From Flavobacteriaceae bacterium CRH (GTDB taxonomy: Bacteria > Bacteroidota > Bacteroidia > Flavobacteriales > Flavobacteriaceae): a DNA stretch of 46,447 nucleotides. A program made the position numbers and the translations under genes. Under the pieces are notes generated by a model that ran no database searches, had not been told where the DNA came from, and saw only the letters and a program-made list of their open reading frames with translations. The first letter of the stretch is position 1; every line of letters starts with the position of its first letter. Location of the stretch: contig LMAJ01000034.1 in the NCBI GenBank assembly GCA_001507425.1, positions 1 through 46,447 on the forward strand, read 5' to 3'. This document shows, in pieces, positions 23,748 through 33,972 of the stretch.

Positions 23748-26705
23748 TTATTTTTGCTTTTTGATGTCAGTTTCCAGCAGCCAATTCGTTAAAGCTTCAC
23801 ATGATTCTAGTCTTGCCTCCGGATCTGAATTGGTTTTGATCGCTTCCAGCCATTCAAAATAAAGTGTTTCAAACTTTTGCATTCTTGATATCCCTAACCA
23901 TTTAAAATTTAAAAACAAATAACCCGGCGCAATCGCTTTAATTAAATCTTCGGTAAACATTTTAAATTCCTTATCCTGAAAACGGGCTGGCCAGGCAGGT
24001 AAAACAACAGTTGCTTTCAGACTATAAAAATTTTCATTAATAACTTTTGTTTCAGATAATTTTACAATAAGTTCAATACGAGGATATTTGAAGGTTTTGT
24101 TTTCTTCTATTTTATTTACCTTGGCTATAATTTTTTTGAGATTACTATCTATGGCATGTCTTTTTTCACTGAATATAGCTGTGTTTACAATGCTGTAATA
24201 GTTATCGCCAATAAATTTAAGTTTAAAGTTAAAATCCTTACCAGCCGTTTTTTTACCCAAATTCATCACTGCGGTTTTTAATTTTGTCAGGCGGTTTTCT
24301 CTTTCTTCAAAACTAGTCCATTCATCGTTTTTAAAAAGTATGTTATTTTCACTTTCATAATAACTAAATCCAAAATTATGCTGGTCTAACTTAGGACGCA
24401 TCAGTAAATGTTCGACCAAATGAAATCCTTCTGATTCGATACTTAATTTTTTCAGGGATTCTATTACATCATTCATGGCACTAATTGCCTTGTTTTTTGT
24501 TGTATAACTGCCAATTGCCTGCCATTTTTCTTCGGGCGTTATGATATCTTTTTGAGGCGGTTTATAGATAAGAATGTATTTTCCATCTTTGGGTATTATT
24601 TTATAATTCTCCTTTATTATTCCAAATTCTAATACTGCGATGGTCTGCGAGCTGAATATATAGGACGGATCTACACTATCTGTCTCTAAATTTTCGCTCG
24701 ATTCTATATTTTCTATTGAATTGGTTATTACAACAAGGTCCTCATCATTATATTCGATGATTTCTTGTTCCTGCTCCAGTTCGGGCTGTGATTTTGCTGC
24801 CGTGATTTCGTACTTTTTTTCTGTATTGTTAAAAGTACCTGTCAGCCTGCGTCGCATAAGACTTTCTTTCTTTGATTTAAAACTGGTTAAATTTGGATAT
24901 TCCAGATGATTGATATTGAGATATAAGGATATTTTATATTCAAAACCAGACATTAAATTTACCTGAGAGGAATAATCATATCCTTTTATTTTACCCTGAT
25001 CTATATTGAGCAAATTGTTTAAAATGTTCGCTTTCCATTGCAGCACAAATGCATCGCGTTCTAAATTATTCCCTCCTATATAACAATTAAAATACTGAAG
25101 CACAGGATATATACTTAGCTGACGATTAAAACGCCCTAATAAATGATCGAATATTTTATTTTTCCTGTCAGTATAGATTTCCGGTGTTTCTACAGCGTTT
25201 AGTAATGCTTTTATATAACCATTATTTTCATCGCTCTGAAAATTATCCCACTTCATTTCGTTTACAAATGAAGCGCGGTTATCACCATTTTGATTGAATT
25301 CTTTTAATACATCACGAATTTCAGGAACATTGTAAAGGTCTTGTGTATAATATGATTTTTGATTGTCCTTACTTAGATCGGTTGCATACAGATTACCCAA
25401 ATTTGCTAATTGTGCCGAATAATTTGCAAGTATCTGTTCAAAAAAAAGCAAATATGTTTTGAGCTGCTTTGCCACAGCTTTACGCTCATTTGTTTCAGAT
25501 TTAGATAATCCGTTTGGTCCTATGCCATAGATAGCAGGAAAATAATTTTGTATCGAATAATATGCTCCTACATCTTTATAAGTACCTGCTTTAATAGCAC
25601 GATCTTCTCTTTTGTTTGTATGTTCCTTTCGTATTTGAGTTTTTAAAGGCTCTCTATGATCGTACAAATCTAAAAAAACCGCTTCGTTGATAGGAATACG
25701 GTAATCATCTGAATATAATTTTACATGTTTTAAAAAAGTAACTTTGTCTAAATAGGCAAAATGATTTTTCTCTAATTTAAAAGGTAAACTATCACTTTTT
25801 TTTACTGTATTTGTATCACGAAGTGTAGTATCAGAATCAGCAGCATTTTCTATTGTTAAATTTTGAATATAACTAACCTCATCTAATACGGTTATGGTAT
25901 TGGTAACATCTATAGGATCTATTTCTGTCGCAATTGGCTTTAATTCCGTTTCAAGTATAATTCCGTTGCTTAATAACGGCCCGTCATAAATTTGCTCAAT
26001 GGTATAGCCCATGTCTGCCAATTCTGATTTAGAATAAAATCGGATTTTGGGATTTAATAAAGATTCTATCTTGTTATAAATTCTAAGCAGTATTTCCTCC
26101 GGAAATGAGGTGTATTTGATACTTATACTTGCCTGTATTGCTATTTTCTGACATTTTAGAATAACAATATCTCCCATTACGTCTTCGCAAATATTGCGTT
26201 TAGAGAGCGTTAGTTTTCTAATTTTTTCTTTAAACTCTTCTTCCGCTTCTTTATCAGTATCAAATTGACTGGTTATTGTTTCATCGGCTCTTACCACAAT
26301 TTGATACAAACCTTTTATGTATTGGTTGCTGTGTACCGAAAGAACCGGATTAAACATGATGTTGTTTACTTCTTTGACTTTGTCTAAAATAATTTTTCTA
26401 AAGTCATTAACCGTTACAGGATTACAGGTCAGGATTTGTTCTTTTTCAAAAAAGGCATGCTGGTTTCTGTTTATCAGCCCTTTTTTATTGGTTAAAATAT
26501 CTTCGGTACTTAATTTTGTTTTATAGTGTAAATCGGTTAGTGCAAAACAGAGTTGTTCTAAAATGGTAATGCCCGGATCATGAATATTATAGTCTGTCCA
26601 TACGTGTCCTGTTAGTCTTTGTACTAAATCAATTGCCTGTTTTAAAATAACTTCAAAATCAGTTGTAGGATCTGTGTTTTTATTTATAAACCGAGGTTCA
26701 ATCAT
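23748..26705 (-). CDS. Large baseplate protein (Afp12-like)
   Basis: The N-terminus has the block HVWTDYNIHDPGITILEQLC followed by FALTDLHYKT. This matches the conserved DYNxHDPGITxLE motif of phage and CIS baseplate wedge proteins related to gpJ and Afp12. The rest (985 residues) is mixed alpha/beta with a low-complexity Glu-rich stretch around 670-690 (QPELEQEQEIIEYNDED) and a C-terminal domain ending WLLETDIKKQK. Its position between the fibre-like gene and the tape measure matches Afp12, although the fibre-like gene here precedes rather than follows it. Together with the J-like protein it should form the wedges around the spike. Confidence 0.8.
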   Translation of the reverse strand: MIEPRFINKNTDPTTDFEVILKQAIDLVQRLTGHVWTDYNIHDPGITILEQLCFALTDLHYKTKLSTEDILTNKKGLINRNQHAFFEKEQILTCNPVTVNDFRKIILDKVKEVNNIMFNPVLSVHSNQYIKGLYQIVVRADETITSQFDTDKEAEEEFKEKIRKLTLSKRNICEDVMGDIVILKCQKIAIQASISIKYTSFPEEILLRIYNKIESLLNPKIRFYSKSELADMGYTIEQIYDGPLLSNGIILETELKPIATEIDPIDVTNTITVLDEVSYIQNLTIENAADSDTTLRDTNTVKKSDSLPFKLEKNHFAYLDKVTFLKHVKLYSDDYRIPINEAVFLDLYDHREPLKTQIRKEHTNKREDRAIKAGTYKDVGAYYSIQNYFPAIYGIGPNGLSKSETNERKAVAKQLKTYLLFFEQILANYSAQLANLGNLYATDLSKDNQKSYYTQDLYNVPEIRDVLKEFNQNGDNRASFVNEMKWDNFQSDENNGYIKALLNAVETPEIYTDRKNKIFDHLLGRFNRQLSIYPVLQYFNCYIGGNNLERDAFVLQWKANILNNLLNIDQGKIKGYDYSSQVNLMSGFEYKISLYLNINHLEYPNLTSFKSKKESLMRRRLTGTFNNTEKKYEITAAKSQPELEQEQEIIEYNDEDLVVITNSIENIESSENLETDSVDPSYIFSSQTIAVLEFGIIKENYKIIPKDGKYILIYKPPQKDIITPEEKWQAIGSYTTKNKAISAMNDVIESLKKLSIESEGFHLVEHLLMRPKLDQHNFGFSYYESENNILFKNDEWTSFEERENRLTKLKTAVMNLGKKTAGKDFNFKLKFIGDNYYSIVNTAIFSEKRHAIDSNLKKIIAKVNKIEENKTFKYPRIELIVKLSETKVINENFYSLKATVVLPAWPARFQDKEFKMFTEDLIKAIAPGYLFLNFKWLGISRMQKFETLYFEWLEAIKTNSDPEARLESCEALTNWLLETDIKKQK

Positions 26706-26734
26706 GTTTTTAAGTATCTATTCCAGCGTCGTAA

Positions 26735-27580
26735 TTAAGTTCTCTTATTCTGGTTTTGCTTATCGATAAAACCATCTTGTTTCTTTGGATAGTAACAATT
26801 AGTGGGCACAAAAAGTTCATCATCCCAAAGTTTGCATATCGTGTAATAAATCATGGCTCCTGAACCAAAATTCGAGTTAGAACGCATTTGCAGCCTGTAA
26901 TTATGCGTGGTTCCGTACCAGCGTAAATTCAATTTATTCCAAACCGACCAAAATGATCCGTAATAAGCGCGGGTTTTTCTGATCTTAGATTGCGATTTTC
27001 CAAATGTGCTTAATGCCGTAGCATGCAGGATAGAAAACTTTCCGGAGTGTTTTATTCCCGCACGTGCCACAATTTCAAAAGCCTGACAATTGTCTAATTC
27101 AGGAGTAATATCGTGCCATTCACCATTGGCAGGAATTTCTTTTTTTGTGCTGTAGGTTCCTGTTCTTCCTTTAGAAGCCGTAAAACCATTAACATCCAAT
27201 TTAAAACTATTTTTAGTTTTATTTCCTATTCCTAAACTTCCGTCGTTATGAAAGTAGAATGTTTTCTCCTCTTCTGTTGCTTCAGATTGTAACGTATCTG
27301 AGCGAAATTTCAGGCTTGGTTTGTCCAGCAAATCTTTTTCTACATAGAAAAAGGGTTCTAAACGATCAATGTTTTTGTAAAAAGTAATTAATTTAGATGA
27401 TGTTCCTAAAGAAGTTATACTATAACCATTTTCCTCATCTTTAGATATACCGTCATCATGCTGTATAATTACAGAATCTATTAGTGATTTAAAATGTGTT
27501 TCGTTAGGAATTCTGCCATTTCTAAAATATTCTATTAACTCAGCCCTTCCGTGTAATTTTTTTATTTCGTTGTCTGCCAT
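26735..27580 (-). CDS. Probable tail-fibre-like or peripheral baseplate protein
   Basis: I do not recognise a named family. The 281 residues begin with a helical attachment-like segment (RAELIEYFRNGRIPNETHFK, then SLIDSVIIQHDDGI). The middle reads FHNDGSLGIGNKTKNSFKLD followed by VNGFTASKGRTGTY. The xLGIGxxxxxxxKLDVNG pattern is typical of trimeric fibre and phage-neck proteins. A compact domain rich in aromatics follows (AYYGSFWSVWNKLNLRWYGT). It is translated between the J-like and Afp12-like genes, so a receptor-binding fibre (Afp13 role) or an outer baseplate part is the best guess. No adenovirus-knob-like or large fibre sequence is present elsewhere in the operon. Confidence 0.6.
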   Translation of the reverse strand: MADNEIKKLHGRAELIEYFRNGRIPNETHFKSLIDSVIIQHDDGISKDEENGYSITSLGTSSKLITFYKNIDRLEPFFYVEKDLLDKPSLKFRSDTLQSEATEEEKTFYFHNDGSLGIGNKTKNSFKLDVNGFTASKGRTGTYSTKKEIPANGEWHDITPELDNCQAFEIVARAGIKHSGKFSILHATALSTFGKSQSKIRKTRAYYGSFWSVWNKLNLRWYGTTHNYRLQMRSNSNFGSGAMIYYTICKLWDDELFVPTNCYYPKKQDGFIDKQNQNKRT

Positions 27581-27585
27581 GGTTT

Positions 27586-30500
27586 TTAAATGTTGTGATT
27601 AATAATAAAATTAAAAAGCTCATCTTCATCGTTATAATCCGAATAAGATGAATCATCATCTTGCGTCTTTATATCTTGACCATCTTCTATCAAAAGCTCT
27701 TCACCTACTATAAAATTAGCAATACCCAGCTGCTTTGCAGTATTATGAACCGGTTTTTCTAACACTTTTAGTATGTGAAATTCTGAAGGTACAAATACTG
27801 AAGCCGGAGAAGAACATTCTATATATTTGATATCATTCAGGGCGCTATCGATTATTTTTGAAACCAGGGCACCATCTGATAATTGTCTTTCTTTGTAAAA
27901 ATGAATTAACGAAAACCCGGTTACATATTCAATATAAGGACGTGTTTTGATAAACAGCAACAAATCTGATTTATAAATATGATCTCCAATTTTAAAATCA
28001 TTATACTTATCATAAAGCCACGGCGCTATATAATTATTGATTTCTTTGGTTAGTTTTCGTAAATAATTCCCGGAATCCTCTTTTGCCTTATCGGTCAAAA
28101 CAACTTCACAAACTACTTTTACTCTTTCATAAATAGGATTTCCGACCTCTATGGTTATAAAAGGAGAAATGATTTTGTCCAGAAATGACTTTACATCAAA
28201 AAGTGTTAACAAACTTACTCTGGGAACATCTTTAAAGGGATGATTGTTTCTGGATTCTTTAGGAATTAATACTAAATGCAAATTAGTTCCTTCTACGACT
28301 TCATAACCTTCTATTTCTGTATTGAAGCATTTTACCATCATTATTTCAGGAAAATTTTCTAATACAACTTGTGCAATATCTCTGTTTTGAACAGGTCTTT
28401 GCTTGTGTCTTAGTCTTTCGCTAACCCGTGTATAAAATTTATCTGTACTTTCCGGAGGTTCTCCGTTAACAGAGCTAAACAGCTGCCATAAAGCACTAAC
28501 GCCTTTAATTGTTTTTTCGAATCCTTTGATGGAATATGGCGGAATAGAAACACTTTCCTGAGTATAATTTTCAGGTAAATATTTTCTTGTCGCAGCAACA
28601 CCATTAAAAGCAATTCCTAACAAATTGGGCTTAACAGCAACTCCATCGACAGTTGTTGCTTTGATCCAAAACAAATCAGGATTCATTATCGTATTTCCTG
28701 ATGGTATAGCAGACGGGGCAAAAATCCTGATGATACCTGAACCCATAAAATCATTCGTGGTATCAAAAATAATGTCTTTGTCTGAAAAGGGAATCCAACT
28801 ATTGTTTTTAAGATAACTCCATATTAATTCTGTTTTTTGTAACGTATAATGAAAACTGGAATCTTCGAATTTAAACAAAAGATTTAATTCTGATTTAGGC
28901 TCAACATCCTTTAAACCAATGCATAAATTATCATAATCTAAAAATTCAGGCATAAATTTAGTATGCTTTTTATACTTATTAGGATAGATATAATCGTATC
29001 CAAACGGATAATCATGAATCAACTGGATTTTACAATTTTCACGATTTGCCGCTCCGTCAAGAATTTCTGAATATTCAAGTGAATAATCTATTGCTATTGA
29101 TTTTATAATCGGGATAATGGGCTGATTGGGTAAAGCTTGTTTTAATGATTTTTTTTTAGCCTGACTCATAACTGCTTCGGGGAAAATTTTAGTAAAAATG
29201 TCCTGTCCAAATGCTTCTTTCGGAGAAGATAATTCTAACCTTAAAGTTCCATCTACAGCAAATGGGTTATTATTGTCTGAAGTTACAAGAGATGGTTCAT
29301 TAATAAAATCCAGTTTACTAAAATCAATTTTATCGATTACAGTAAAATCACTTAAAAAACCATTGTTCTTAATGGTAAACAATTCTTTTTGCTGCTGATT
29401 TTTGGTATTCGAATATAAATTTTGTGTTTTTAACGCTTTAATACTAACAGCGAAAGAGTTATTTTTAAAAGGTTCCGGATATTCTTTATAATAGGTTTCA
29501 AAACCTCCGTACTCTCTCGGTAAATTCAGCCAGCTAATATTTATGGAGAAATCTTTTAAGTACCGGTTAAAAACATTGGTGTTCTTAATATCCAGAAATG
29601 AACCTAATATGGGTTGTGGTCCAAAAACCTGAAAGGGACTTGTGGGACTTACCAAACCAATACTGTTTTGCAAGAGTAAAGAGCAGAATCCTTTTACATC
29701 ACTTTTAATAGTAATACGCTCCATAACTATATCCTGCAAAAAACTATAAGCATAATGTTTGCTAAAATTATTGAGCCCTATACGAATTATTGGAAATTTA
29801 GAGTCAAAATTAAGATTATGAATTCCCTGATTGTAATTGTCAATTGGCTCATCAGAAGTTTTCAATTTCAAAATAATTTCAATTGTTTCTGCTCCTTCGG
29901 GCGTTGGATCGAATTTTACAAAATATCTTTTTATGCTTTCCCAGCCTTTTGTTGAAGTATAGGTTATAACAAATGCACTTGATAAAAGTTCGTAAATAAT
30001 CGTTTCAACAGTTTTTACACCTTTTTCAGCTTCATCTTCTTTCTTGCCATATTCGTATTTGTTGGCATTAATAGTATCTTTATACGAAAGAAAGTAGGCT
30101 TGTATTCCTTCAAAACTTTTAGATTCTAATTTGATTTTTATACTAATGGTTCTTTCTCCTTCCGGTAAATACAAAAGCGGTGATGCAATGTATATTCCTA
30201 AATTCGAATTATCCATCGTTCGCATATTCCCCAGTTTTCCCTGTTGATCTTCGCCGAGACATGGCCATGAAATATAATTATCTTTGTTTTTTTGATAGTC
30301 TGCTACCGAAAAAACCTTTGGAGCAGCCTGATAAACCTGATTTTCAATTATATTATCTATTTCAATATTCTTTGAAGCTACTTGTGCAAACTGACTAACA
30401 AAAATGGTTTTTATCTCGACTATTGCAGCAGCAGATAAAGTTATGGGGTTATTTAATTCGTAAATTATAGGATGCTCCTCATTTGGAATATCTGTTATTA

Positions 30501-31443
30501 ATAATTGTGAAGGTTTAATTTCTAATTGTTTTATACCTATTTCGGGTTCAATAATTATGTTAAGCTCATCCGGATGTCCTTTTTTGGGCTTTAATTCTAA
30601 AACATCTTTATAATAATATTCAAGGTGCCTGCGATTAAAATCATTTATTTTTTCCTGAGCTGATTTGTATAAATCTAAAAAGCCAATCAATAAACCTATC
30701 TGTGGTAAAAATTGAGCTTCTAACAAGGTATTTCTTGAAATGTATGATTTTGATGTTCTTACTAAATTGTTGAATTTTGCAATAATGGATTCAAACAAAG
30801 TAGTTAGAAAACGGATCGATCCATTTATTTTTTCTTTATTGGAGCTTTCTAAAAGCATTGGTAAACCAACGTCTTCTTTTTTTTTATTTCCTGATAATTT
30901 TGGAGACGGATCAGGATTTTTGAAACTAATAAATACTAAAGAAGCTTCTTCGCAATAATTCTTTAGTTGGGCTAATTCTTCATTCGTCGATTGAATATTC
31001 ACTAATACTTCTCCTAAATTATTAGGCAAAGGCAAGGCATTTAATAAGTGCTGCAGCTTTGATAATTGTGTAATTACATCATATAAAAAATCAATTAATT
31101 TTGTTAGTTTGTCCAATCTTTCCGAAAGTAAAATACTATTACTATCATACTCAATTGTTTTTTTTATGATGCTAAACTGGCTGCTTATATCGACAACATC
31201 TATCCTGCTGATTAATAAGGTTGCGAGGTAAGAATCATTATACAGAAAATCTTCCCAGGTGCCGTCTTTTTCATTTGTTTGTGCATTATAATAATTAAAC
31301 TGAGCTGAAATTTTATGGATATAACTAATCAATTCCGGAATGTCTCGCGAATCTATTTTAAAATAATCAGGCATCAAAGTATCAAGCAAGCGCTGTGTTT
31401 GGCTTATCCCTTGGTTTGATGTCATAAATATCTCGTTGCTCAT
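27586..31443 (-). CDS. Baseplate J-like protein (Afp11-like)
   Basis: A 1285-residue protein with a J-type core in the last third: STDKFYTRVSERLRHKQRPV, then NRDIAQVVLENFPEIMMVKC, then YERVKVVCEVVLTDKAKEDS and NNYIAPWLYDKYNDFKIGDH. The GDHIYKSDLLLFIKTRPYIE segment is characteristic of gpJ and Afp11. The N-terminal 800 residues are beta-rich and extended compared with phage J, as in Afp11 and Pvc11. The acidic C-terminus (DDDSSYSDYNDEDELF) is unusual. It follows gp25 by 8 bases and is followed by the fibre-like gene 5 bases on. It should be the main wedge protein. Confidence 0.85.
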   Translation of the reverse strand: MSNEIFMTSNQGISQTQRLLDTLMPDYFKIDSRDIPELISYIHKISAQFNYYNAQTNEKDGTWEDFLYNDSYLATLLISRIDVVDISSQFSIIKKTIEYDSNSILLSERLDKLTKLIDFLYDVITQLSKLQHLLNALPLPNNLGEVLVNIQSTNEELAQLKNYCEEASLVFISFKNPDPSPKLSGNKKKEDVGLPMLLESSNKEKINGSIRFLTTLFESIIAKFNNLVRTSKSYISRNTLLEAQFLPQIGLLIGFLDLYKSAQEKINDFNRRHLEYYYKDVLELKPKKGHPDELNIIIEPEIGIKQLEIKPSQLLITDIPNEEHPIIYELNNPITLSAAAIVEIKTIFVSQFAQVASKNIEIDNIIENQVYQAAPKVFSVADYQKNKDNYISWPCLGEDQQGKLGNMRTMDNSNLGIYIASPLLYLPEGERTISIKIKLESKSFEGIQAYFLSYKDTINANKYEYGKKEDEAEKGVKTVETIIYELLSSAFVITYTSTKGWESIKRYFVKFDPTPEGAETIEIILKLKTSDEPIDNYNQGIHNLNFDSKFPIIRIGLNNFSKHYAYSFLQDIVMERITIKSDVKGFCSLLLQNSIGLVSPTSPFQVFGPQPILGSFLDIKNTNVFNRYLKDFSINISWLNLPREYGGFETYYKEYPEPFKNNSFAVSIKALKTQNLYSNTKNQQQKELFTIKNNGFLSDFTVIDKIDFSKLDFINEPSLVTSDNNNPFAVDGTLRLELSSPKEAFGQDIFTKIFPEAVMSQAKKKSLKQALPNQPIIPIIKSIAIDYSLEYSEILDGAANRENCKIQLIHDYPFGYDYIYPNKYKKHTKFMPEFLDYDNLCIGLKDVEPKSELNLLFKFEDSSFHYTLQKTELIWSYLKNNSWIPFSDKDIIFDTTNDFMGSGIIRIFAPSAIPSGNTIMNPDLFWIKATTVDGVAVKPNLLGIAFNGVAATRKYLPENYTQESVSIPPYSIKGFEKTIKGVSALWQLFSSVNGEPPESTDKFYTRVSERLRHKQRPVQNRDIAQVVLENFPEIMMVKCFNTEIEGYEVVEGTNLHLVLIPKESRNNHPFKDVPRVSLLTLFDVKSFLDKIISPFITIEVGNPIYERVKVVCEVVLTDKAKEDSGNYLRKLTKEINNYIAPWLYDKYNDFKIGDHIYKSDLLLFIKTRPYIEYVTGFSLIHFYKERQLSDGALVSKIIDSALNDIKYIECSSPASVFVPSEFHILKVLEKPVHNTAKQLGIANFIVGEELLIEDGQDIKTQDDDSSYSDYNDEDELFNFIINHNI

Positions 31444-31451
31444 GTTTTTTA

Positions 31452-31859
31452 TTATAAATTAGTTCCCTCAAGGAGATAAAAGGGAAATACAATATTATGT
31501 CTTGTGTTTGTTATAATGATTTTATAATTGACTTCAATATGCAGCACGCCATCCAATTCGTTACGTGTTACTATCTTGGCATCAATAAAATCTACGCGGG
31601 CTTCAAAATTTAAAATTGCCTTACTAATGGTATGATTAAGTCCTGTAACAAAAGATGCATCATGCCGCTCAAACATAAATTTTTTAAGATTGCATCCGTA
31701 TTCGGGTCGCATCAATCTTTCACCGGGATCTGTACTCAATAAAATATGGAGACTTTCTGCAATATCGGTTTCATCTGAGACCAATGTTACATTTTTAGTT
31801 TCTTTACTAAACGAAGGAGGAAATTTCCATCCTGTTCCTAAAAATGATTTTAATTCCAT
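31452..31859 (-). CDS. gp25/GPW-like baseplate protein (Afp9-like)
   Basis: At 135 residues it has the T4 gp25 size and pattern: GTGWKFPPSFSKETKNVTLV, then AESLHILLSTDPGERLMRPE followed by YGCNLKKFMFE. The EDIxQSLxILLxTxPGERxMxPEYG motif is the lysozyme-like signature shared by gp25 and its CIS relatives. In these particles gp25 links the baseplate to the first sheath ring. It lies 3 bases after the PAAR gene. The order PAAR then gp25 is the reverse of Afp9-Afp10. Confidence 0.92.
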   Translation of the reverse strand: MELKSFLGTGWKFPPSFSKETKNVTLVSDETDIAESLHILLSTDPGERLMRPEYGCNLKKFMFERHDASFVTGLNHTISKAILNFEARVDFIDAKIVTRNELDGVLHIEVNYKIIITNTRHNIVFPFYLLEGTNL

Positions 31860-31862
31860 TGT

Positions 31863-32162
31863 TTATCCTCCTATCAAAACCGTTGGTAAACCCAGTACAA
31901 TTGAGCCACCGTGTGCCGTTGTATCGCCCATTCTGGCGGCAGGCATGCCACAAATAAGTACTGTTGATGAACCTTTTACAATACTATCCGGCGGCCCTAC
32001 ACATACTACCATATCGCCTACTCGTGCAGCAGGTAAAGAGCCTATTAATACCGTTGGCGCACCCATTACAATTGGTCCGCCCACATGTGGTATTGGCGGT
32101 AATCCCGGAGTTAACATTGGACAAGTATGCATATCTGTTAGTCTTGCAGCTGGAGCTCCCAT
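31863..32162 (-). CDS. PAAR-like spike tip protein (Afp10-like)
   Basis: The 99-residue protein starts MGAPAARLTDMHTCPMLTPG and repeats the PAAR pattern three times: PAARLTDMH, PAARVGDMVVC and PAARMGDTTAHGG. The His and Cys residues after each Asp (H12, C14, C53, H84) are those expected to hold the metal ion at the spike point. It follows the spike gene by 11 bases. PAAR proteins sharpen the VgrG-type spike and may carry effectors. This one has no extension, so cargo must load elsewhere. Confidence 0.95.
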   Translation of the reverse strand: MGAPAARLTDMHTCPMLTPGLPPIPHVGGPIVMGAPTVLIGSLPAARVGDMVVCVGPPDSIVKGSSTVLICGMPAARMGDTTAHGGSIVLGLPTVLIGG

Positions 32163-32173
32163 ATTTTTATATA

Positions 32174-33970
32174 TTAATTAATCATAACTAATGCCCCTTT
32201 TACAGTGGTTTGTCCGCTGGCAGATAATTCTGCCGTAGCAGCTCCTTTAGCAACAAATCCTATGCTGGCATTATTGTTTATATTTAAACCCGTTGTTTTT
32301 ACATCCATTTTAGCCTCAACTTCAACATTTTGTACTGCGGTTAAAGAAATTTTTCCTTTCGCATTCAAAACAATGTCTTTAGAGCTTTGCACAGAAATAC
32401 CATTAGAGTCCATTGTAATCGTATTGGTATGCTGGTCTTTAATTTCTATTGATTTGGCATCATCACTAAACGTGATGTAATTTCCTCCCGGTGTTTCTAA
32501 TTTGAGTATCTTTTTCCCATCATCAAATGTCATTTTGAGCTGACTTTTTGTAATAATTGTTTTGATGTAATTATTATTATCCGCCGCTGTAGCCGCTGCG
32601 GTTTTTGCAGTACTATACAATGAACCCAAAATAACAGGATAACGCGGATCATTTTCTAAAAATCCAATTATAACCTCATCTCCAACTTCTGGCAAAAAAC
32701 CTGCTCCTGCCTTATCTGTAGCATGAAAATTAGCCACTCTCGCCCATATTCCGTCCTGATTTTCAGCGTTGCTGGGTAATGTGACTAAAATGCGAAATTG
32801 AGAATCCGGATCTCCAAATATTTTTTTTACCGTAGCTACCTGTAAACCATTTATGGGCGGCAACTGACCTACTGCATCAGGATAAGCAAAATTTTTATTC
32901 TCGAAAGCAAACTTTTCATCAAGCCCAAATTTTACTTTGGTCGTCCATGTTCCGCTTTCTAAAACATGATTCACCATCGTTACATACGCATTTCCGTTAA
33001 AACGATCCCCTACTCCTGCTAACTCAATTATAGTATTAGGCTTTACCGTTGCGTTGCCTATAAAACTTACTGTTCCTCTTAAAGCAGCCAATCTCATTTT
33101 TAACAAACTGGCATTGCCCCAAACCGTTAAATCCTCATTTGTAAGAGGTGTATTTGAAGTAAGTTTCAACTCTTTCTGATTTAGTTTGCCGGATAATGTC
33201 TTAGCACTCAAATTTCCTTGTGCATTTAGAACAGGTTCAGTAGCGCTGGCCACTAATAAACTTTGCTGCTTAATATCCCAACTACTTACTTGTAAAGATA
33301 CAGGTTGTTTTTCTGCAGATAATTCTGCATCAAATGAAAGTATAGATTCTCCAAATCCAACACGAAGCACTGCAGTTCCGCCTACTTTTGGTTTTCCAAT
33401 TGCGATTTCGTCACCATCTAATGAAATAACAAAACCATTAAAATCAGCACGCGCTAAAATAAAATCCCAATCTGTAGCCTGTTTTTGAAACATTGCCTCA
33501 CAAACTGGTGTAGTCGCATCAATTGTAGCTGTTAAGCTGTAATTACCAGCAATAGTTGTCATAATAGCACTGTCGGTTTTACTGCTAAATTGTGCTTCCA
33601 TTTTATTGTAGCACATGGTAACTGCTTTGTGTTTGCAGCCAATAACTAAGGCAAAAGGTTCTCCATCACTAATACGGATTGCCTGTTTTACAATTACACC
33701 TTTAAAAATTGATATTTCGGCGTCTGATCCATAACCTGCTGTAATTTCAATTGTATTTCCTGGAATCAAATCTGCACTTTCGCTAATAGGAAAATCAGCA
33801 GATTCTACCGTTCCATCAATGAGACTAATTTCGGCATAGGATATTCTGTTTAATTCATGGGTAATATTTACAGATTCTACAGGGTATGAATCTTTTATAG
33901 GACTTCCATTTGCTTTAATTCTCAATCGTAACGTAGGATCAGAAATATCTAATGGTGATTTTACTGGCAT
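32174..33970 (-). CDS. VgrG/gp5-like central spike (Afp8-like)
   Basis: The first 370 residues follow the gpD/VgrG pattern (SLIDGTVESADFPISESADL, then PGNTIEITAGYGSDAEISIF and DWDFILARADFNGFVISLDG). Residues about 385-445 are the gp5-type OB fold (DGIWARVANFHATDKAGAGF, then PEVGDEVIIGFLENDPRYPV). The C-terminal 110 residues have a strongly alternating pattern (SIEIKDQHTNTITMDSNGIS) expected of the trimeric beta-helix needle. There is no C-terminal toxin extension. It sits between the LysM protein and PAAR, as Afp7-8-10 would. Confidence 0.93.
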   Translation of the reverse strand: MPVKSPLDISDPTLRLRIKANGSPIKDSYPVESVNITHELNRISYAEISLIDGTVESADFPISESADLIPGNTIEITAGYGSDAEISIFKGVIVKQAIRISDGEPFALVIGCKHKAVTMCYNKMEAQFSSKTDSAIMTTIAGNYSLTATIDATTPVCEAMFQKQATDWDFILARADFNGFVISLDGDEIAIGKPKVGGTAVLRVGFGESILSFDAELSAEKQPVSLQVSSWDIKQQSLLVASATEPVLNAQGNLSAKTLSGKLNQKELKLTSNTPLTNEDLTVWGNASLLKMRLAALRGTVSFIGNATVKPNTIIELAGVGDRFNGNAYVTMVNHVLESGTWTTKVKFGLDEKFAFENKNFAYPDAVGQLPPINGLQVATVKKIFGDPDSQFRILVTLPSNAENQDGIWARVANFHATDKAGAGFLPEVGDEVIIGFLENDPRYPVILGSLYSTAKTAAATAADNNNYIKTIITKSQLKMTFDDGKKILKLETPGGNYITFSDDAKSIEIKDQHTNTITMDSNGISVQSSKDIVLNAKGKISLTAVQNVEVEAKMDVKTTGLNINNNASIGFVAKGAATAELSASGQTTVKGALVMIN

Positions 33971-33972
33971 TA

